From Panulirus ornatus (taxonomy: Eukaryota > Arthropoda > Malacostraca > Decapoda > Palinuridae), in the NCBI RefSeq assembly GCF_036320965.1, contig NC_092264.1:20171883-20235882 (forward strand): a stretch of DNA of 64,000 nt, in the 5' to 3' direction. Position numbers and translations under genes: made by a program. How positions within the stretch are numbered: the stretch's first letter is position 1; each line of letters starts with the position of its first letter. Below are positions 11,024 through 24,003 of the stretch, piece after piece. The notes beneath the pieces are model-generated. The model searched no databases, was not told the origin of the DNA, and worked only from the letters and a program-made list of their open reading frames with translations.

Positions 11024-12790
11024 GTGTTTTGGTCAAGGTGGTGTGCAAAGTGAGAGGGTTAGGGAAAATGATTTGGTAAACAGAGAAGAGGTAGTAAAAG
11101 CTTTGCGGAAGATGAAAGCCGGCAAGGCAGCAGGTTTGGATGGTATTGCAGTGGAATTTATTAAAAATGGGGGGTGAATGTATTATTGACTGGTTGGTAA
11201 GGTTATTCAATGTATGTATGACTCATGGTGGGGTGCCTGAGGATTGGCGGAATGCGTGCATACTGCCATTGTACAAAGACAAAGGGGATGAGAGTGAGTG
11301 CTCAAATTACAGAGGTATAAGTTTGTTGAGTATTCCTGGTAAATTATATGGGAGGGTATTGATTGAGAGGGTGAAGGCATGTACAGAGCATCAGACTGGG
11401 GCAGAGCAGTGTGGTTTCAGAAGTGGTAGAGGATGTGTGGATCAGGTGTTTGCTTTGAAGAATGTATGTGAGAAATACTCAGAAAAGCAAATGGATTGAG
11501 TTTGTAGCATTTATGGATCTGGAGAAGGCATATGATAGAGTTGATAGAGATGCTCTGTGGAAGGTATTAAGAATATATGGTGTGGGAGGCAAGTTGTTAG
11601 AAGCAGTGAAAAGTTTTTATCGAGGATGTAAGGCATGTGTACGTGTAGGAAGAGAGGAAAGTGATTGGTTCTCAGTGAATGTAGGTTTGCGGTAGGGGTG
11701 TGTGATGTCTCCATGGTTGTTTAATTTGTTTATGGATGGCGTTGTTAGGGAGGTGAATGCAAGAGTTTTGGAAAGAGGGGCAAGTATGAAGTCTGTTGGG
11801 GATGAGAGAGCTTGGGAAGTGAGTCAGTTGTTCGCTGATGATACAGCGCTGGTGGCTGATTCATGTGAGAAACTGCAGAAGCTGGTGACTGAGTTTGGTA
11901 AAGTGTGTGAAAGAAGAAAGTTAAGAGTAAATGTGAATAAGAGCAAGGTTATTAGGTACAGTAGGGTTGAGGGTCAAGTCAACTGGGAGGTAAGTTTGAA
12001 TGGAGAAAAACTGGAGGAAGTAAAGTGTTTTAGATATCTGGGAGTGGATCTGGCAGCAGATGGAACCATGGAAGCGGAAGTGAATCATAGGGTGGGGGAG
12101 GGGATGAAAATCCTGGGAGCCTTGAAGAATGTTTGGAAGTCGAGAACATTATCTCCGAAAGCAAATATGGGTATGTGTGAAGGAATAGTGGTTCCAGCAA
12201 TGTTGTATGGTTGCGAGGCGTGGGCTATTGATAGAGTTGTGTGCAGGAGGGTGGATGTGCTGGAAATGAGATGTTTGAGGACAATGTGTGGTGTGAGATG
12301 GTTTGATCGAGTGAGTGAGAGTGGGGTAAGAGAGATGTGTGGAAATAAAAGGAGCGTGGTTGAGAGAGCAGAAGAGGGTGTTTTGAAATGGTTTGGGCAC
12401 ATGGAGAGAATGAACGAGGTAAGATTGACCAAGAGGATATATGTGTCGGAGGTGGAGGGAATGAGGAGAAGTGGGAGACCAAATTGGAGGTGGAAAGATG
12501 GAGTGAAAAAGATTTTGTGTGATCGGGGCCTGAACATGCAGGAGGGTGAAAGGAGGGCAAGGAAAAGAGTGAACTGGATCGATGTGGTATACCGGGGTTG
12601 ACGTGCTGTCAGTGGGTTGAATCAGGGCATGTGAAGCGTCTGGGGTAAACCATGGAAAGCTGTGTAGGTATGTATATTTGCGTGTGTGGACGTATGTATA
12701 CACATGTGTATGGGGGTGGGTTGGGCCATTTCTTTCGTCTGTTTCCTTGCCCTACCTCGCAAACGCGGGAGACAGCGACAAAGCAAGAAA
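11024..12790 (+). mobile_element. RTE-A copy, 5' truncated, disrupted ORF
   Basis: It starts in the linker between endonuclease and RT (GVQSERV region) and runs to the 3' hairpin tail, with a short 3' UTR. The ORF is broken by frameshifts near 11170 and 11497 and by a CAG to TAG stop near 11693 in the RQGC motif. From 11702 a 299-codon frame is open to NWIDVVYRG, with one Leu deleted before FADDTALVADS. The tail is short and A-poor (CAAAGCAAGAAATATATATATG) and runs directly into another 5'-truncated copy. Confidence 0.88.
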
Positions 12791-12800
12791 TATATATATG

Positions 12801-13740
12801 ATTCATGTGAGAAACTGCAGAAGCTGGTGACTGAGTTTGGTAAAGTGTGTGGAAGAAGAAAGTTAAGAGTAAATGTGAATAAGAGCAAGGTTATTAGGTA
12901 CAGTAGGGTTGAGGGTCAAGTCAATTGGGAGGTGAGTTTGAATGGAGAAAAACTGGAGGAAGTGAAGTGTTTTAGATATCTGGGAGTGGATCTGGCAGCA
13001 GATGGAACCATGGAAGCGGAAGTGGATCATAGGGTGGGGGAGGGGGCGAAAATTCTGGGGGCCTTGAAGAATGTGTGGAAGTCGAGAACATTATCTCGGA
13101 AAGCAAAAATGGGTATGTTTGAAGGAATAGTGGTTCCAACAATGTTGTATGGTTGCGAGGCGTGGGCTATGGATAGAGTTGTGCGCAAGAGGATGGATGT
13201 GCTGGAAATGAGATGTTTGAGGACAATGTGTGGTGTGAGGTGGTTTGATCGAGTGAGTAACGTAAGGGTAAGAGAGATGTGTGGAAATAAAAAGAGCGTG
13301 GTTGAGAGAGCAGAAGAGGGTGTTTTGAAGTGGTTTGGGCACATGGAGAGGATGAGTGAGGAAAGATTGACCAAGAGGATATATGTGTCGGAGGTGGAGG
13401 GAACAAGGAGAAGAGGGAGACCAAATTGGAGGTGGAAAGATGTAGTGAAAAAGATTTTGTGTGATCGGGGCCTGAACATGCAGGAGGGTGAAAGGAGGGC
13501 AAGGAACAGAGTGAATTGGAGCGATGTGGTATACCGGGGCTGACGTGCTGTCAGTGGATTGAATCAAGGCATGTGAAGCGTCTGGGGTAAACCATGGAAA
13601 GCTGTGTAGGTATGTATATTTGCGTGTGTGGACGTGTATGTATATACATGTGTATGGGGGTGGGTTGGGCCATTTCTTTCGTCTGTTTCCTTGCGCTACC
13701 TCGGAAACGCGGGAGACAGCGACAAAGCAAAAAAAAAAAA
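12801..13740 (+). mobile_element. RTE-A copy, 3' third only
   Basis: It begins at ATTCATGTGAGAAACTG (DSCEKLQKL, just after the FADD motif). A frame is open to NWSDVVYRG and a stop at 13543, followed by the short 3' UTR and a run of about 13 A. The NWSD ending places it in the youngest lineage. A 5' truncation right after FADD resembles that of the 10097-11023 copy. Confidence 0.88.
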
Positions 13741-15214
<1,474 letters not shown>

Positions 15215-15890
15215 TGAGTACCTATGATGAGATTTAGCCAAAATGCCAGGTCTAATGCTAAATGTTCACTCCATGTCTTGCTTGATGAATAAGACTATTC
15301 TTCTCAACAGCCACCTGCATTACATAACTATCTATTCTCTGTCCATCTGGGACTGATCTCAACTACATGTCAAGAACCCTTTTTAAATGTTTCTGTTGTT
15401 CCGTGCATGTCTCTTCTGGTTCGGTTGTCATATTTTTATCTGATAAATTTTTGATATATTCCATGGTATACTTAAAGATCTAATCATTCTGCATCTTCCC
15501 TGTTGAGATATTTTCAGAACAAGAAAAGGTTCCATTCACACTTTTAATCTGTAGTCATGTGGAGACTACCATACATCCTTCCCATCCTCTTTCTAGACTA
15601 TATAATTCAAGTTGTTTCAGCTTCTTATCATACTACATATGTTCCATCCCCTCTACTTTGCTTGTGAAGTGCTTTTGAATTTTCCCTAATTTGTTATTAG
15701 TTTAATTGGTGAGCATAGAACAAAGCTATATCAAACTTTACTTCTTCTAAAGGTGTAAAACATTCTCGTCAATAGGTTTCCATCTCCCGTAGTTAAAGTC
15801 CTATAAATCATACCAGTTATCACTTGTTTCTCATTTCTGATGACACCCAAATCTTTTAAATTTGTTCCACTTTCTATCCATTTCTCTCTT
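15215..15890 (-). mobile_element. LINE-C relic (CR1/Jockey-like RT C-terminus)
   Basis: Read on minus, the decayed frames give, in order, a DLGV-like block, GMIYRTLTT, IQKHFTSK, LELYSLER and SVPDGQRIDSYVM, then HQARHG. This is the usual order of the RT C-terminal half in CR1/Jockey-type LINEs. The same end (SVP, NYLMSAVAEKNS, HQARR) occurs at 36050-37240 on plus, which supports one family. Several frameshifts and stops are present. It is unrelated in sequence to RTE-A. Confidence 0.65.
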
Positions 15891-16108
15891 GGGCCACTAT
15901 ATGGCATCTTCCTTGTCCCCTAACTCATCTGCTCAAATCTATATATACCTTTTTTTATGATCAAACTTGATTGTCGTTTCCTGAGTCAGTGAGGTAGCAC
16001 CAGGAATCAGATGAAGAATGGGCAATCCACTCATATACACGTACATATACATAAATGCCCAAACATGCATATATACATACATAAACATATCAGCATATTC
16101 ATACATAT

Positions 16109-16118
16109 ACATACACAT
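16109..16118. repeat. Target-site duplication, left copy
   Basis: ACATACACAT directly precedes the nested RTE-A insertion and is repeated exactly at 16639-16648. Confidence 0.75.
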
Positions 16119-16638
16119 GCAGGAGGGTGAAAGGCGGGCAAGGAATAGAGGGAATTGGATCGATGTGGTATACCGGGGTCGACGTGCTGTCAACGGATTG
16201 AACCAGGGCACGTAAAGCGTCTGGGGTAAACCATGGAAAGTTCTGTGGGGCCTGGATGTGGAAAGGGAGCTGTGGTTTCGGTGCATTATTACATGACAGC
16301 TAGAGACTGAGTGTGAATGAATGGGGCCTTTGTTGTCTTTTCCTAGAGCTACCTCACACACATGAGGGGGGAGGGGGATGTTATTCCATGTGTGGCGAGG
16401 TGGCGATGGGAATAAGTAAAGGCAGACAGTATGAATTATGTACATGTGTTTATATGTATATGGCTGTGTGTGTATATATATGTGTACATTGAGATGTATA
16501 GGTATGTATATTTGAGTGTGTGGACGTGTATGTATATACATGTGTATGGGGGTGGGTTGGGCCATTTCTTTCATCTGTTTCCTTGTGCTACCTCGCAAAT
16601 GCGGGAGACAGCGACAAAGCGAAATAAAAAATAAAATA
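16119..16638 (+). mobile_element. Nested RTE-A insertion, long 3' UTR, strongly 5' truncated
   Basis: Only the last ~24 codons (QEGERRARN to NWIDVVYRG) and the complete long 3' UTR are present, ending in CAAAGCG and an A/T-rich tail (AAATAAAAAATAAAATA). It sits in opposite orientation inside the 3' UTR of the older minus-strand copy, whose two halves resume on either side. A 10 bp direct repeat flanks it, as expected for target-primed reverse transcription. Confidence 0.85.
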
Positions 16639-16648
16639 ACATACACAT
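16639..16648. repeat. Target-site duplication, right copy
   Basis: ACATACACAT, identical to 16109-16118, immediately follows the A-rich tail of the nested RTE-A copy. Confidence 0.75.
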
Positions 16649-19222
16649 ATGCATATATACACATGTACATATTCATACTTGCTTGCCTTCATCCATTCCT
16701 GGCACTACCCTGCCCAACAGGAAACAGCATCGCTACCACCTGCTTCAGCAAGGTAGTGCAAGGAAAACAGACAAAAAGGCCATATTTATTCACATTTGTC
16801 TCTAGCTGCACCAAAACCACAGCCCCCTTTCCACATCCAGGCCTCAGAAACTTTATATGGTTTACCCCAGATGTTTCACATGCCCTGCTTCAGTCTACTA
16901 ACAGCACACTGGCACCGGTATACTGCATCATTCCAATTCATTCTATTCCTTGCTCATCTCTCACCCTCCTCTATGTTTAGGCCCCGATTGCTCAAAATTT
17001 TTTCACTCCATCCTTCCACATCCAATTTGGTCTTCTGCTTCTCCTTCTTCCTTCCACCTCTGACACATATATCCTCTTTGTCAATGTTTCCTCACTCATT
17101 CTCTCCATGTGACCAAACCATTTCAATACACCCTCTTCTGCTCTCTCAACCACACTCTTTTTATTACCACACATCTCTCTTACCCTTGCATTACTAACTT
17201 GATCAAACCACCTCACACCAAATACTGTCTACAAACACTTAATTTCCTACACATCCACCCTCCTCCGTACAACCCTATCTATAGCCCATGCCTTGCAACC
17301 ATATAACATTCTTAGAACTACTATTCCTTCAAACATACCCATTTCTGCTCTCCGAGATAACGCTCTCTCCTTCAACACATTCTTCATCACTCCCAGAACC
17401 TTTGCCCCCCTCCCCCATCCCTGTGAATCACTTTCACTTCCATTATTCCATCCACTGCTAAATCCATTCCAAGATATCTAAAACACTTCACTTCCTCTAA
17501 TTTTTTCATTCAAACTTACATCACAATTAACTAGTCTCTCATCCCTACTGAACTTAATAACCTTGCTCATATTCACATTTACTCTCAACTTTCTCCTTTC
17601 ACACACTTTTTCAAACTCATTCACTTGAACCAGCCACCAGAGCTGTTTTATTGGTGAACAACAATCGACTCACTTCCTGGCTCTCTCATCCACAACAGAC
17701 TGCATACTCGCCCCTCTTTCCAAAACTCTTCCATTTACCTCCCAAACAACCCAATTCATAAACAAATCAAGCAACCGTGGGGACATCACACACCCCTGCC
17801 ACAAACCTACATTCACTGGGAACCAACCACTTTCCTCTCTTCCTACTCGTAAACATGCCTTACATCCTTGGTAAAGACTTTTCACCGCTTCCAGCAACTT
17901 ACCTCCCACACCACATCGTCTTAAAACCTACCATAAAGCGTCTCTCTCAACCATATCATATGCCATCTCCAGATCCATAAGTGCTTTATACAAGTCCATC
18001 TGTTTTTCTAAACATTTCTCACATACATTCTTCAAAACAAATACCTGATCCACACATCCTCTAACACTTCTGAAACCGCACTGCTCTTCCCCAATCTGAT
18101 GCTCTGTACATGCCTTCACCCTCTCAATAAGTACTCTCCCATATAATTTCCCAGGAATACTCAACAAACTTGTGTCTCTTTAGCACAATAACTTTCTTAT
18201 ATATGACTCAAACATCTCTCAACATAACGACAACAGTAGTGTGAAATACCTGTTGCCTTAATAGTTCACAATGGTTCTGCATATAAAATCTTGGCAGGTC
18301 AAGCCAAGTTTGAACAATTATCTTTATCCCCTTCGCCTTTGTACAATGGCATTATGCATGAGTTCTGCCAATCCTCAGGCACTTCACCATGATCCATACA
18401 TACACTGAATATCCTTACCAACCAATCAACAACACAGTCACCCACTTTTTTAATAAATTCCACTGCAATACCATCCAAACTTGCTACCTTCCTAGATTTC
18501 ATCTTCTGCAAAGCTTTCACTACCTCCTCTGTTTACCAAACCATTCTCCCTGACCCTCTCACTACATACACCACTCTGACCTAAACACCCTATATCAGCC
18601 ACTCTATCATAAAACACATTCAATGAACCTTCAAAATACTCACTCCATCTTCTCACTTCATCACTACCTGTTATTACATCCCCATTTTCCCCCTTCACCG
18701 ATGTTCCCATTTGTTCTCTTGTCTTACACATGTTATTTACCTCCTTCCAAAAAATCTTTCTATTCTCTCTAAAATTCAATGATATTCTTTCACCTGAACT
18801 TTCATTTGCCCTCTTTTTCACCTCTTGCACCTTTTTCTTGACCTCCTGCTGCTTTCTTCTATACATCTGCCAAACATTTTCACTACTTCCCTGCAAGTAT
18901 CATCCAAATGCCTCTCTTTTCTGCTTCACTAACAACATTACTTCTTTAACCCTCCACTCACTACACTTTCTAATCTTCCCACCTCCCACCTTTCTCATAC
19001 TACATGCATCTTTTGCGCAAGCCATAGCTGCATCCCTAAATACATCCCCTTCCTCATCCACTCCCTTCACATCATGTGCTCTCACCTTTTGCCATTCTAC
19101 ATTCAATCTCTCCAGCTACTTCCTCACAAAAGTCACCTTTTCAAGTTCACTTGCTCTCACCTCTCTCTTCTCCCCAATATTCTCTCTTCTTTTCTGGAAA
19201 CCTCTACAAATATTCACTTTCT

Positions 19223-19524
19223 GCCCCTCTCAGCACATTAATATCCAAAAGTCTCTCTTGTACATGCCTATCAATTAACATTTAATTCAATAATGCCCTT
19301 TGACCATCACTCTTACCCACAAGCATATACTTATGTATATCTCTTTTTTATCCCTGGGGGTAGAGGAGAAAAAATACTGATCAGACATCCCTCCAGCTAC
19401 CCCTCTCAGCACATTAATATCCAAGTCTTTTTTACACACCTATCAATTAACACATAATCCAATTATGCCCTTTGACCATCTCTCATACCCACATACATAC
19501 ACTTATGTATATCTTGCTTTTTTT
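19223..19524. repeat. Tandem duplication of the RTE-A inversion junction
   Basis: A unit of about 150 bp occurs twice. It consists of minus-strand endonuclease sequence (from the SDH region down to CTTATGTATATCT and a T run) fused to the first ~27 bases of the plus-strand RTE-A leader (TCCCTGGGGG...AGAAAAAATAC). The first unit ends at 19376, the second runs into the intact leader at 19525. The two units differ at several positions, so the duplication is not recent. Confidence 0.75.
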
Positions 19525-20271
19525 ATCCCTGGGGGTAGGGGAGAAAGAATACCTTCCACGCATTCCCTGCATGTCATAGAAGGCGACTAAAGAGGACAGG
19601 AGCAGTGGGCTAAAGCCCTCCCCTCCTTGTATCTTAACATTCTAAAAGGGGAAACAGAAGGAGGAGTCATGTGGGGAGTGCTCATCCTCCTTGAAGGCTC
19701 AGACTAGGGTGGCTAAATGTGTGTGGATGTAACCAGGATGGAAAGAAAGGAGAGATAGGTAGTATGTTTGAAGAAAGGAGCCTAGATGTTTTGGCTCTGA
19801 GTGAAACGAAGCTCAAGGGTAAAGGGGAAGAGTGGTTTAGGAATGCTTTGGGAGTAAAGTCAGGGATTGGTGGGAGAACAAGAGCAAAGGAAGGAATAGC
19901 ACTACTCCTATAGCAGGAGTTGTGGGAGTATGTGATACACTGAAAGAAAGCAAACTCTAGATTGATATGGGTAAAACTGAAGTGGATGGAGAGAGATGGG
20001 TGATTATTGGTGCCTATACACCTGGTCATGAAAAGAAAGATCATAAGAGGTAAGTGTTTTGGGAGCAGCTGAGTGTGTTAGCAGCTTTGATGCATGAGAC
20101 TGGGTAATAGTGATGGGTGATTTGAATGCAAAGGTAAGTAATGTGGGAGTTGTGGGTATAATTGGTGCACATGGGGTGTTCAGTGTCGAAAATGGAGATA
20201 GAGAGGAGCTTGTAGAATTGTAAGCTGAAAAAGGACTGGTGACTGGGAATACCTGGTTTAGAAAGAGATAC

Positions 20272-20272
<1 letters not shown>
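19525..20272 (+). mobile_element. RTE-A 5' part (leader and N-terminal endonuclease)
   Basis: It begins with the complete 5' leader (ATCCCTGGGGGTAGGGG) and encodes decayed endonuclease text: NVCGCNQD, MFEERSLDVLALSETKLKG, an IGAYTPGHEK block, then GDLNAKV. It stops at AGAGATACATA (KRDIH), where (TA)n begins. Stops and frameshifts are frequent; the longest frame is 19719-19913. It exactly complements the minus-strand copy ending at 19348, so I read the pair as one twin-primed insertion. Confidence 0.8.

Positions 20273-20350
<78 letters not shown>
20273..20350. repeat. (TA)n microsatellite
   Basis: About 70 bp of TA dinucleotide between a plus-strand RTE-A 5' part and a minus-strand RTE-A internal fragment. 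Confidence 0.95.
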
Positions 20351-20767
20351 TGCATTCACCTCCCTAACAACCCCATCCATAAACAAATTAAACCACCATG
20401 GAGACATCACACACCCCTGCTGCAAACCTACATTCACTGAGAACCAATCACTTTCCTCTCTTCCTACACGTACACATGCCTTACATCCTCGATAAAAACT
20501 TTTCACTGCTTCTAACAACTTGCCTCCCACACCATATATTCTTAATACCTCCCACAGATCATCTCTATCAACTCTATCATATGCCTTCTCCAGATCCATA
20601 AATGCTACATACAAATCCATTTGCTTTTCTAAGTATTTCTCACATACATTCTTCAAAGCAAACACCTGATCCACACATCCTCTACCACTTCTGAAACCAC
20701 ACTGCTCTTCCCCAATCTGATGCTCTGTACATGCCTTGACCCTCTCAATCAATACCCTCCCATATAA
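20351..20767 (-). mobile_element. RTE-A internal fragment (RT)
   Basis: The open minus-strand frame encodes [53 protein letters not shown] and VVREVNA. It has no 5' or 3' element end. On the left it enters (TA)n right after VREVNA; on the right it enters (TA)n at CCCATATAAT, a natural AT-rich spot of the element. The next minus-strand copy (20783-21830) starts exactly where this one stops, at VLERGASM. Confidence 0.88.
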
Positions 20768-20782
<15 letters not shown>

Positions 20783-20802
<20 letters not shown>

Positions 20803-21827
20803 TTATACTTTGTCGCTGTCTCCCGCGTTTGCGAGGTAGCGCAAGGAAACAGACGAAAGAAATGGCCCAACCCCCCCCCCATACACATGTACATACACAC
20901 GTCCACACACGCAAATATACATACCTACACAGCTTTCCATGATTTACCCCAGACGCTTCACATGCCCTGATTCAATCCACTGACAGCACGTCAACCCCTG
21001 TATACCACATGACTCCAATTCACTCTATTTCTTGCCCTCCTTTCACCCTCCTGCATGTTCAGGCCCCGATCACACAAAATCTTTTTCACTCCATCTTTCC
21101 ACCTCCAATTGGGTCTCCCTCTTCTCCTCGTTCCCTCCACCTCCGACACATATATCCTCTTGGTCAATCTCTCCTCACTCATTCTCTCCATGTGCCCAAA
21201 CCATTTCAAAACACCCTCTTCTGCTCTCTCAACCACGCTCTTTTTATTTCCACACATCTCTCTTACCCTTACGTTACTTACTCGATCAAACCACCTCACA
21301 CCACACACTGTCCTCAAACATCTCATTTCCAGCACATCCATCCTCCTGCGCACATCTCTATCCATAGCCCACGCCTCGCAACCATACAACATTGTTGGAA
21401 CCACTATTCCCTCAAACATACCCATTTTTGCTTTCCGAGATAATGTTCTCGACTTCCACACATTTTTCAAGGCTCCCAAAATTTTCGCCCCCTCCCCCAC
21501 CCTATGATCCACTTCCGCTTCCATGGTTCCATCCGCTGACAGATCCACTCCCATATATCTAAAACACTTCACTTCCTCCAGTTTTTCTCCATTCAAACTC
21601 ACCTCCCAATTGACTTGACCCTCACCCCTACTGTACCTAATAACCTTGCTCTTATTCACATTTACTCTCAACTTTCTTCTTCCACACACTTTACCAAACT
21701 CAGTCACCAGCTTCTGCAGTTTCTCACATGAATCAGCCACCAGCGCTGTATCATCAGCGAACAACAACTGACTCACTTCCCAAGCTCTCTCATCCCCAAC
21801 AGACTTCATACTTGCCCCTCTTTCCAG

Positions 21828-21830
<3 letters not shown>
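20783..21830 (-). mobile_element. RTE-A copy, 3' third, youngest lineage
   Basis: Poly-T of about 18 (20785-20802), short 3' UTR, then an open frame from LERGASMKSVGDERAW through FADDTALVADS and WFGHMERM to a NWSHVVYRG ending near 20991. The 5' end at 21830 enters (TA)n in the middle of the codons for VLERG. No stop lies within the element part. Confidence 0.9.

Positions 21831-21903
<73 letters not shown>
21831..21903. repeat. (TA)n microsatellite
   Basis: About 70 bp of TA between a minus-strand RTE-A copy and a plus-strand one, head to head. Confidence 0.95.
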
Positions 21904-21907
<4 letters not shown>

Positions 21908-24000
21908 AAGGTTTGTTGAATGTGTTTGATGATAGAGTGGCAGATATAGGGTGTTTTGGTCGAGGTGGTGTGCAAAGTGAGAGGGTTAGGGAAAATGATT
22001 CGGTAAACAGAGAAGAGGTAGTAAAAGCTTTGCGGAAGATGAAAGCCGGCAAGGCAGCAGGTCTGGATGGTATTGCAGTGGAATTTATTAAAAAAGGGGG
22101 TGACTGTATTATTGACTGTGGTTGGTAAGGTTATTTAATGTATGTATGACTCATGGTGAGGTGCCTGAGGATTGGCGGAATGCGTGCATACTGCCATTGT
22201 ACAAAGGCAAAGGGGATAAGAGAGAGTGCTCAAATTACAGAGGTATAAGTTTGTTGAGTATTCCTGGTAAATTATATGGGAGGGTATTGATTGAGAGGGT
22301 GAAGGCATGTACAGAGCATCAGATTGGGGAAGAGCAGTGTGGTTTCAGAAGTGGTAGAGGATGTGTGGATCAGGTGTTTGCTTTGAAGAATGTATGTGAG
22401 AAATACTTAGAAAAGCAAATGGATTTGTATGTAGCATTTATGGATCTGGAGAAGGCATATGATAGAGTTGATAGAGATGCTCTGTGGAAGGTATTAAGAA
22501 TATATGGTGTGGGAGTAAAGTTGTTAGAAGCAGTGAAAAGTTTTTATCAAGGATGTAAGGCAAATGTACGTGTAGGAAGAGAGGAAAGTGATTGGTTCTC
22601 AGTGAATGTAGGTTTGCGGCAGGGGTGTGTGATGTCTCCATGGTTGTTTAATTTGTTTATGGATGGGGTTGTTAGGGAGGTGAATGCAAAAGTTTTGGAA
22701 AGAGGGGCAAGTATGAAGTCTGTTGGGGATGAGAGAGCTTGGGAAGTGAGTCAGTTGTTGTTCGCTGATGATACAGCGCTGGTGGCTGATTCATGTGAGA
22801 AGCTGCAGAAGCTGGTGACTGAGTTTGGTAAAGTGTGTGAAAGAAGATAGTTAAGAGTAAATGTGAATAAAAGCAAGTTTATTAGGTACAGTAGGTGGAG
22901 GGTCAAGTCAATTGGGAGGTAAGTTTGAATGGAGAAAAACTGGAGGAAGTAAAGTGTTTTAGATATCTGGGAGTGGATCTGGCAGCGGATGGAACCATGG
23001 AAGCGGAGGTGGATCATAGGGTGGGGGAGGGGGCCGAAAATTCTGGGAGCCTTGAAGAATGTGTGGATGTCGAGAACATTATCTCGGAAAGCAAAATTGG
23101 GTATGTTTGAAGGAATAGTGGTTCCAGCAATGTTGTATGGTTGCGAGGCATGGGCTATGGATAGAGTTGTGCACAGGAGGATGGATGTGCTGGAAATGAG
23201 ATGCTTGAGGACAATGTGTGGTGTGAGGTGGTTTGATCGAGTAAGTAACGTAAGGGTAAGAGAGATGTGTGGAAATAAAAAGAGTGTGGTTGAGAGAGCA
23301 GAAGAGGGTGTTTTGAAATGGTATGGGCACATGGAGAGAATGAGGGAGGAAAGATTGACCAAGAGGATATATGTGTCAGAGGTGGAGGGAACGAGGAGAA
23401 GTGGGAGACCAAATTGGAGGTGGAAAGATGGAGTGAAAAAGATTTTGAGTGATCAGGGCCTGAACATGCAGGAGGGTGAAAGGTGTGCAAGGAATAGAGT
23501 GAATTGGAACGATGTGGTATACTGGGGTTGATGTGCTGTCAGTGGATTGAATCAGGGCATGTGAAGCGTCTGGGGTAAACCATGGAAAGTTGTGTAGGGC
23601 CTAGATGTGGAAAGGGAGCTGTGGTTTCGGGCATTATTGCATGACAGCTAGAGACTGAGTGTGAACGAATGGGGCCTTTGTTGTCTTTTCCTAGCGCTAC
23701 CTCACACACATGAGGGGGGAGGGGGATGGTATTCCATGTGTGGCGAGGTGGCGATGGGAATGAATAAAGGCAAACAGTGTGAATTGTGTGCATGGGTATA
23801 TATGTATGTGTCTGTGTGTGTATATGTATGTGTACATTGAGATGTATAGGTATGTATATTTGCGTGTGTGGACGTGTATGTATATACATGTGTATGGGAG
23901 TGGGTTGGGCCATTTCTTTCATCTGTTTCCTTGCGCTACCTCGCAAACGCGGGAGACAGCAACAAAGCAAAATAAAAAAAAAATAAAAAAAAATATATAT
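21904..24000 (+). mobile_element. RTE-A copy, 5' truncated, long 3' UTR
   Basis: It starts at FEGLLNVFDDRV and runs to the 3' tail. The ORF is broken by a 2-base insertion near 22120, an AAG to TAG stop near 22848, a one-base loss near 22893 and a compensating base near 23032. Between these, frames are open: 22122-22850 with CGFRSGRGC, DLEKAYDRVD, GLRQGCVMSP and FADDTALVADS, and 22989-23531 ending NWNDVVYWG. The 3' UTR is the long type, with a mixed A/T tail. The next copy's 5' leader follows directly. Confidence 0.9.
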
Positions 24001-24003
24001 AAA

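Larger units (their letters stand above)
15940..19348 (-). mobile_element. Old RTE-A copy; 3' part of a 5'-inverted insertion
   Basis: It runs from the decayed 3' hairpin tail (15945-16108), through a long 3' UTR, through many broken ORF blocks (16992-17216, 17670-17909, 17928-18167, 18299-18520, 18492-18896 and 18900-19106 among them), up to the endonuclease KRDIHKY site at 19348. A plus-strand RTE-A copy (16119-16638) is nested in its 3' UTR. The missing 5' part, from the leader to KRDIH, lies next door at 19525-20272 in the opposite orientation. The blocks keep [17 protein letters not shown] and GAGE-like endonuclease text. Multiple stops and frameshifts make it dead and old. Confidence 0.85.
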
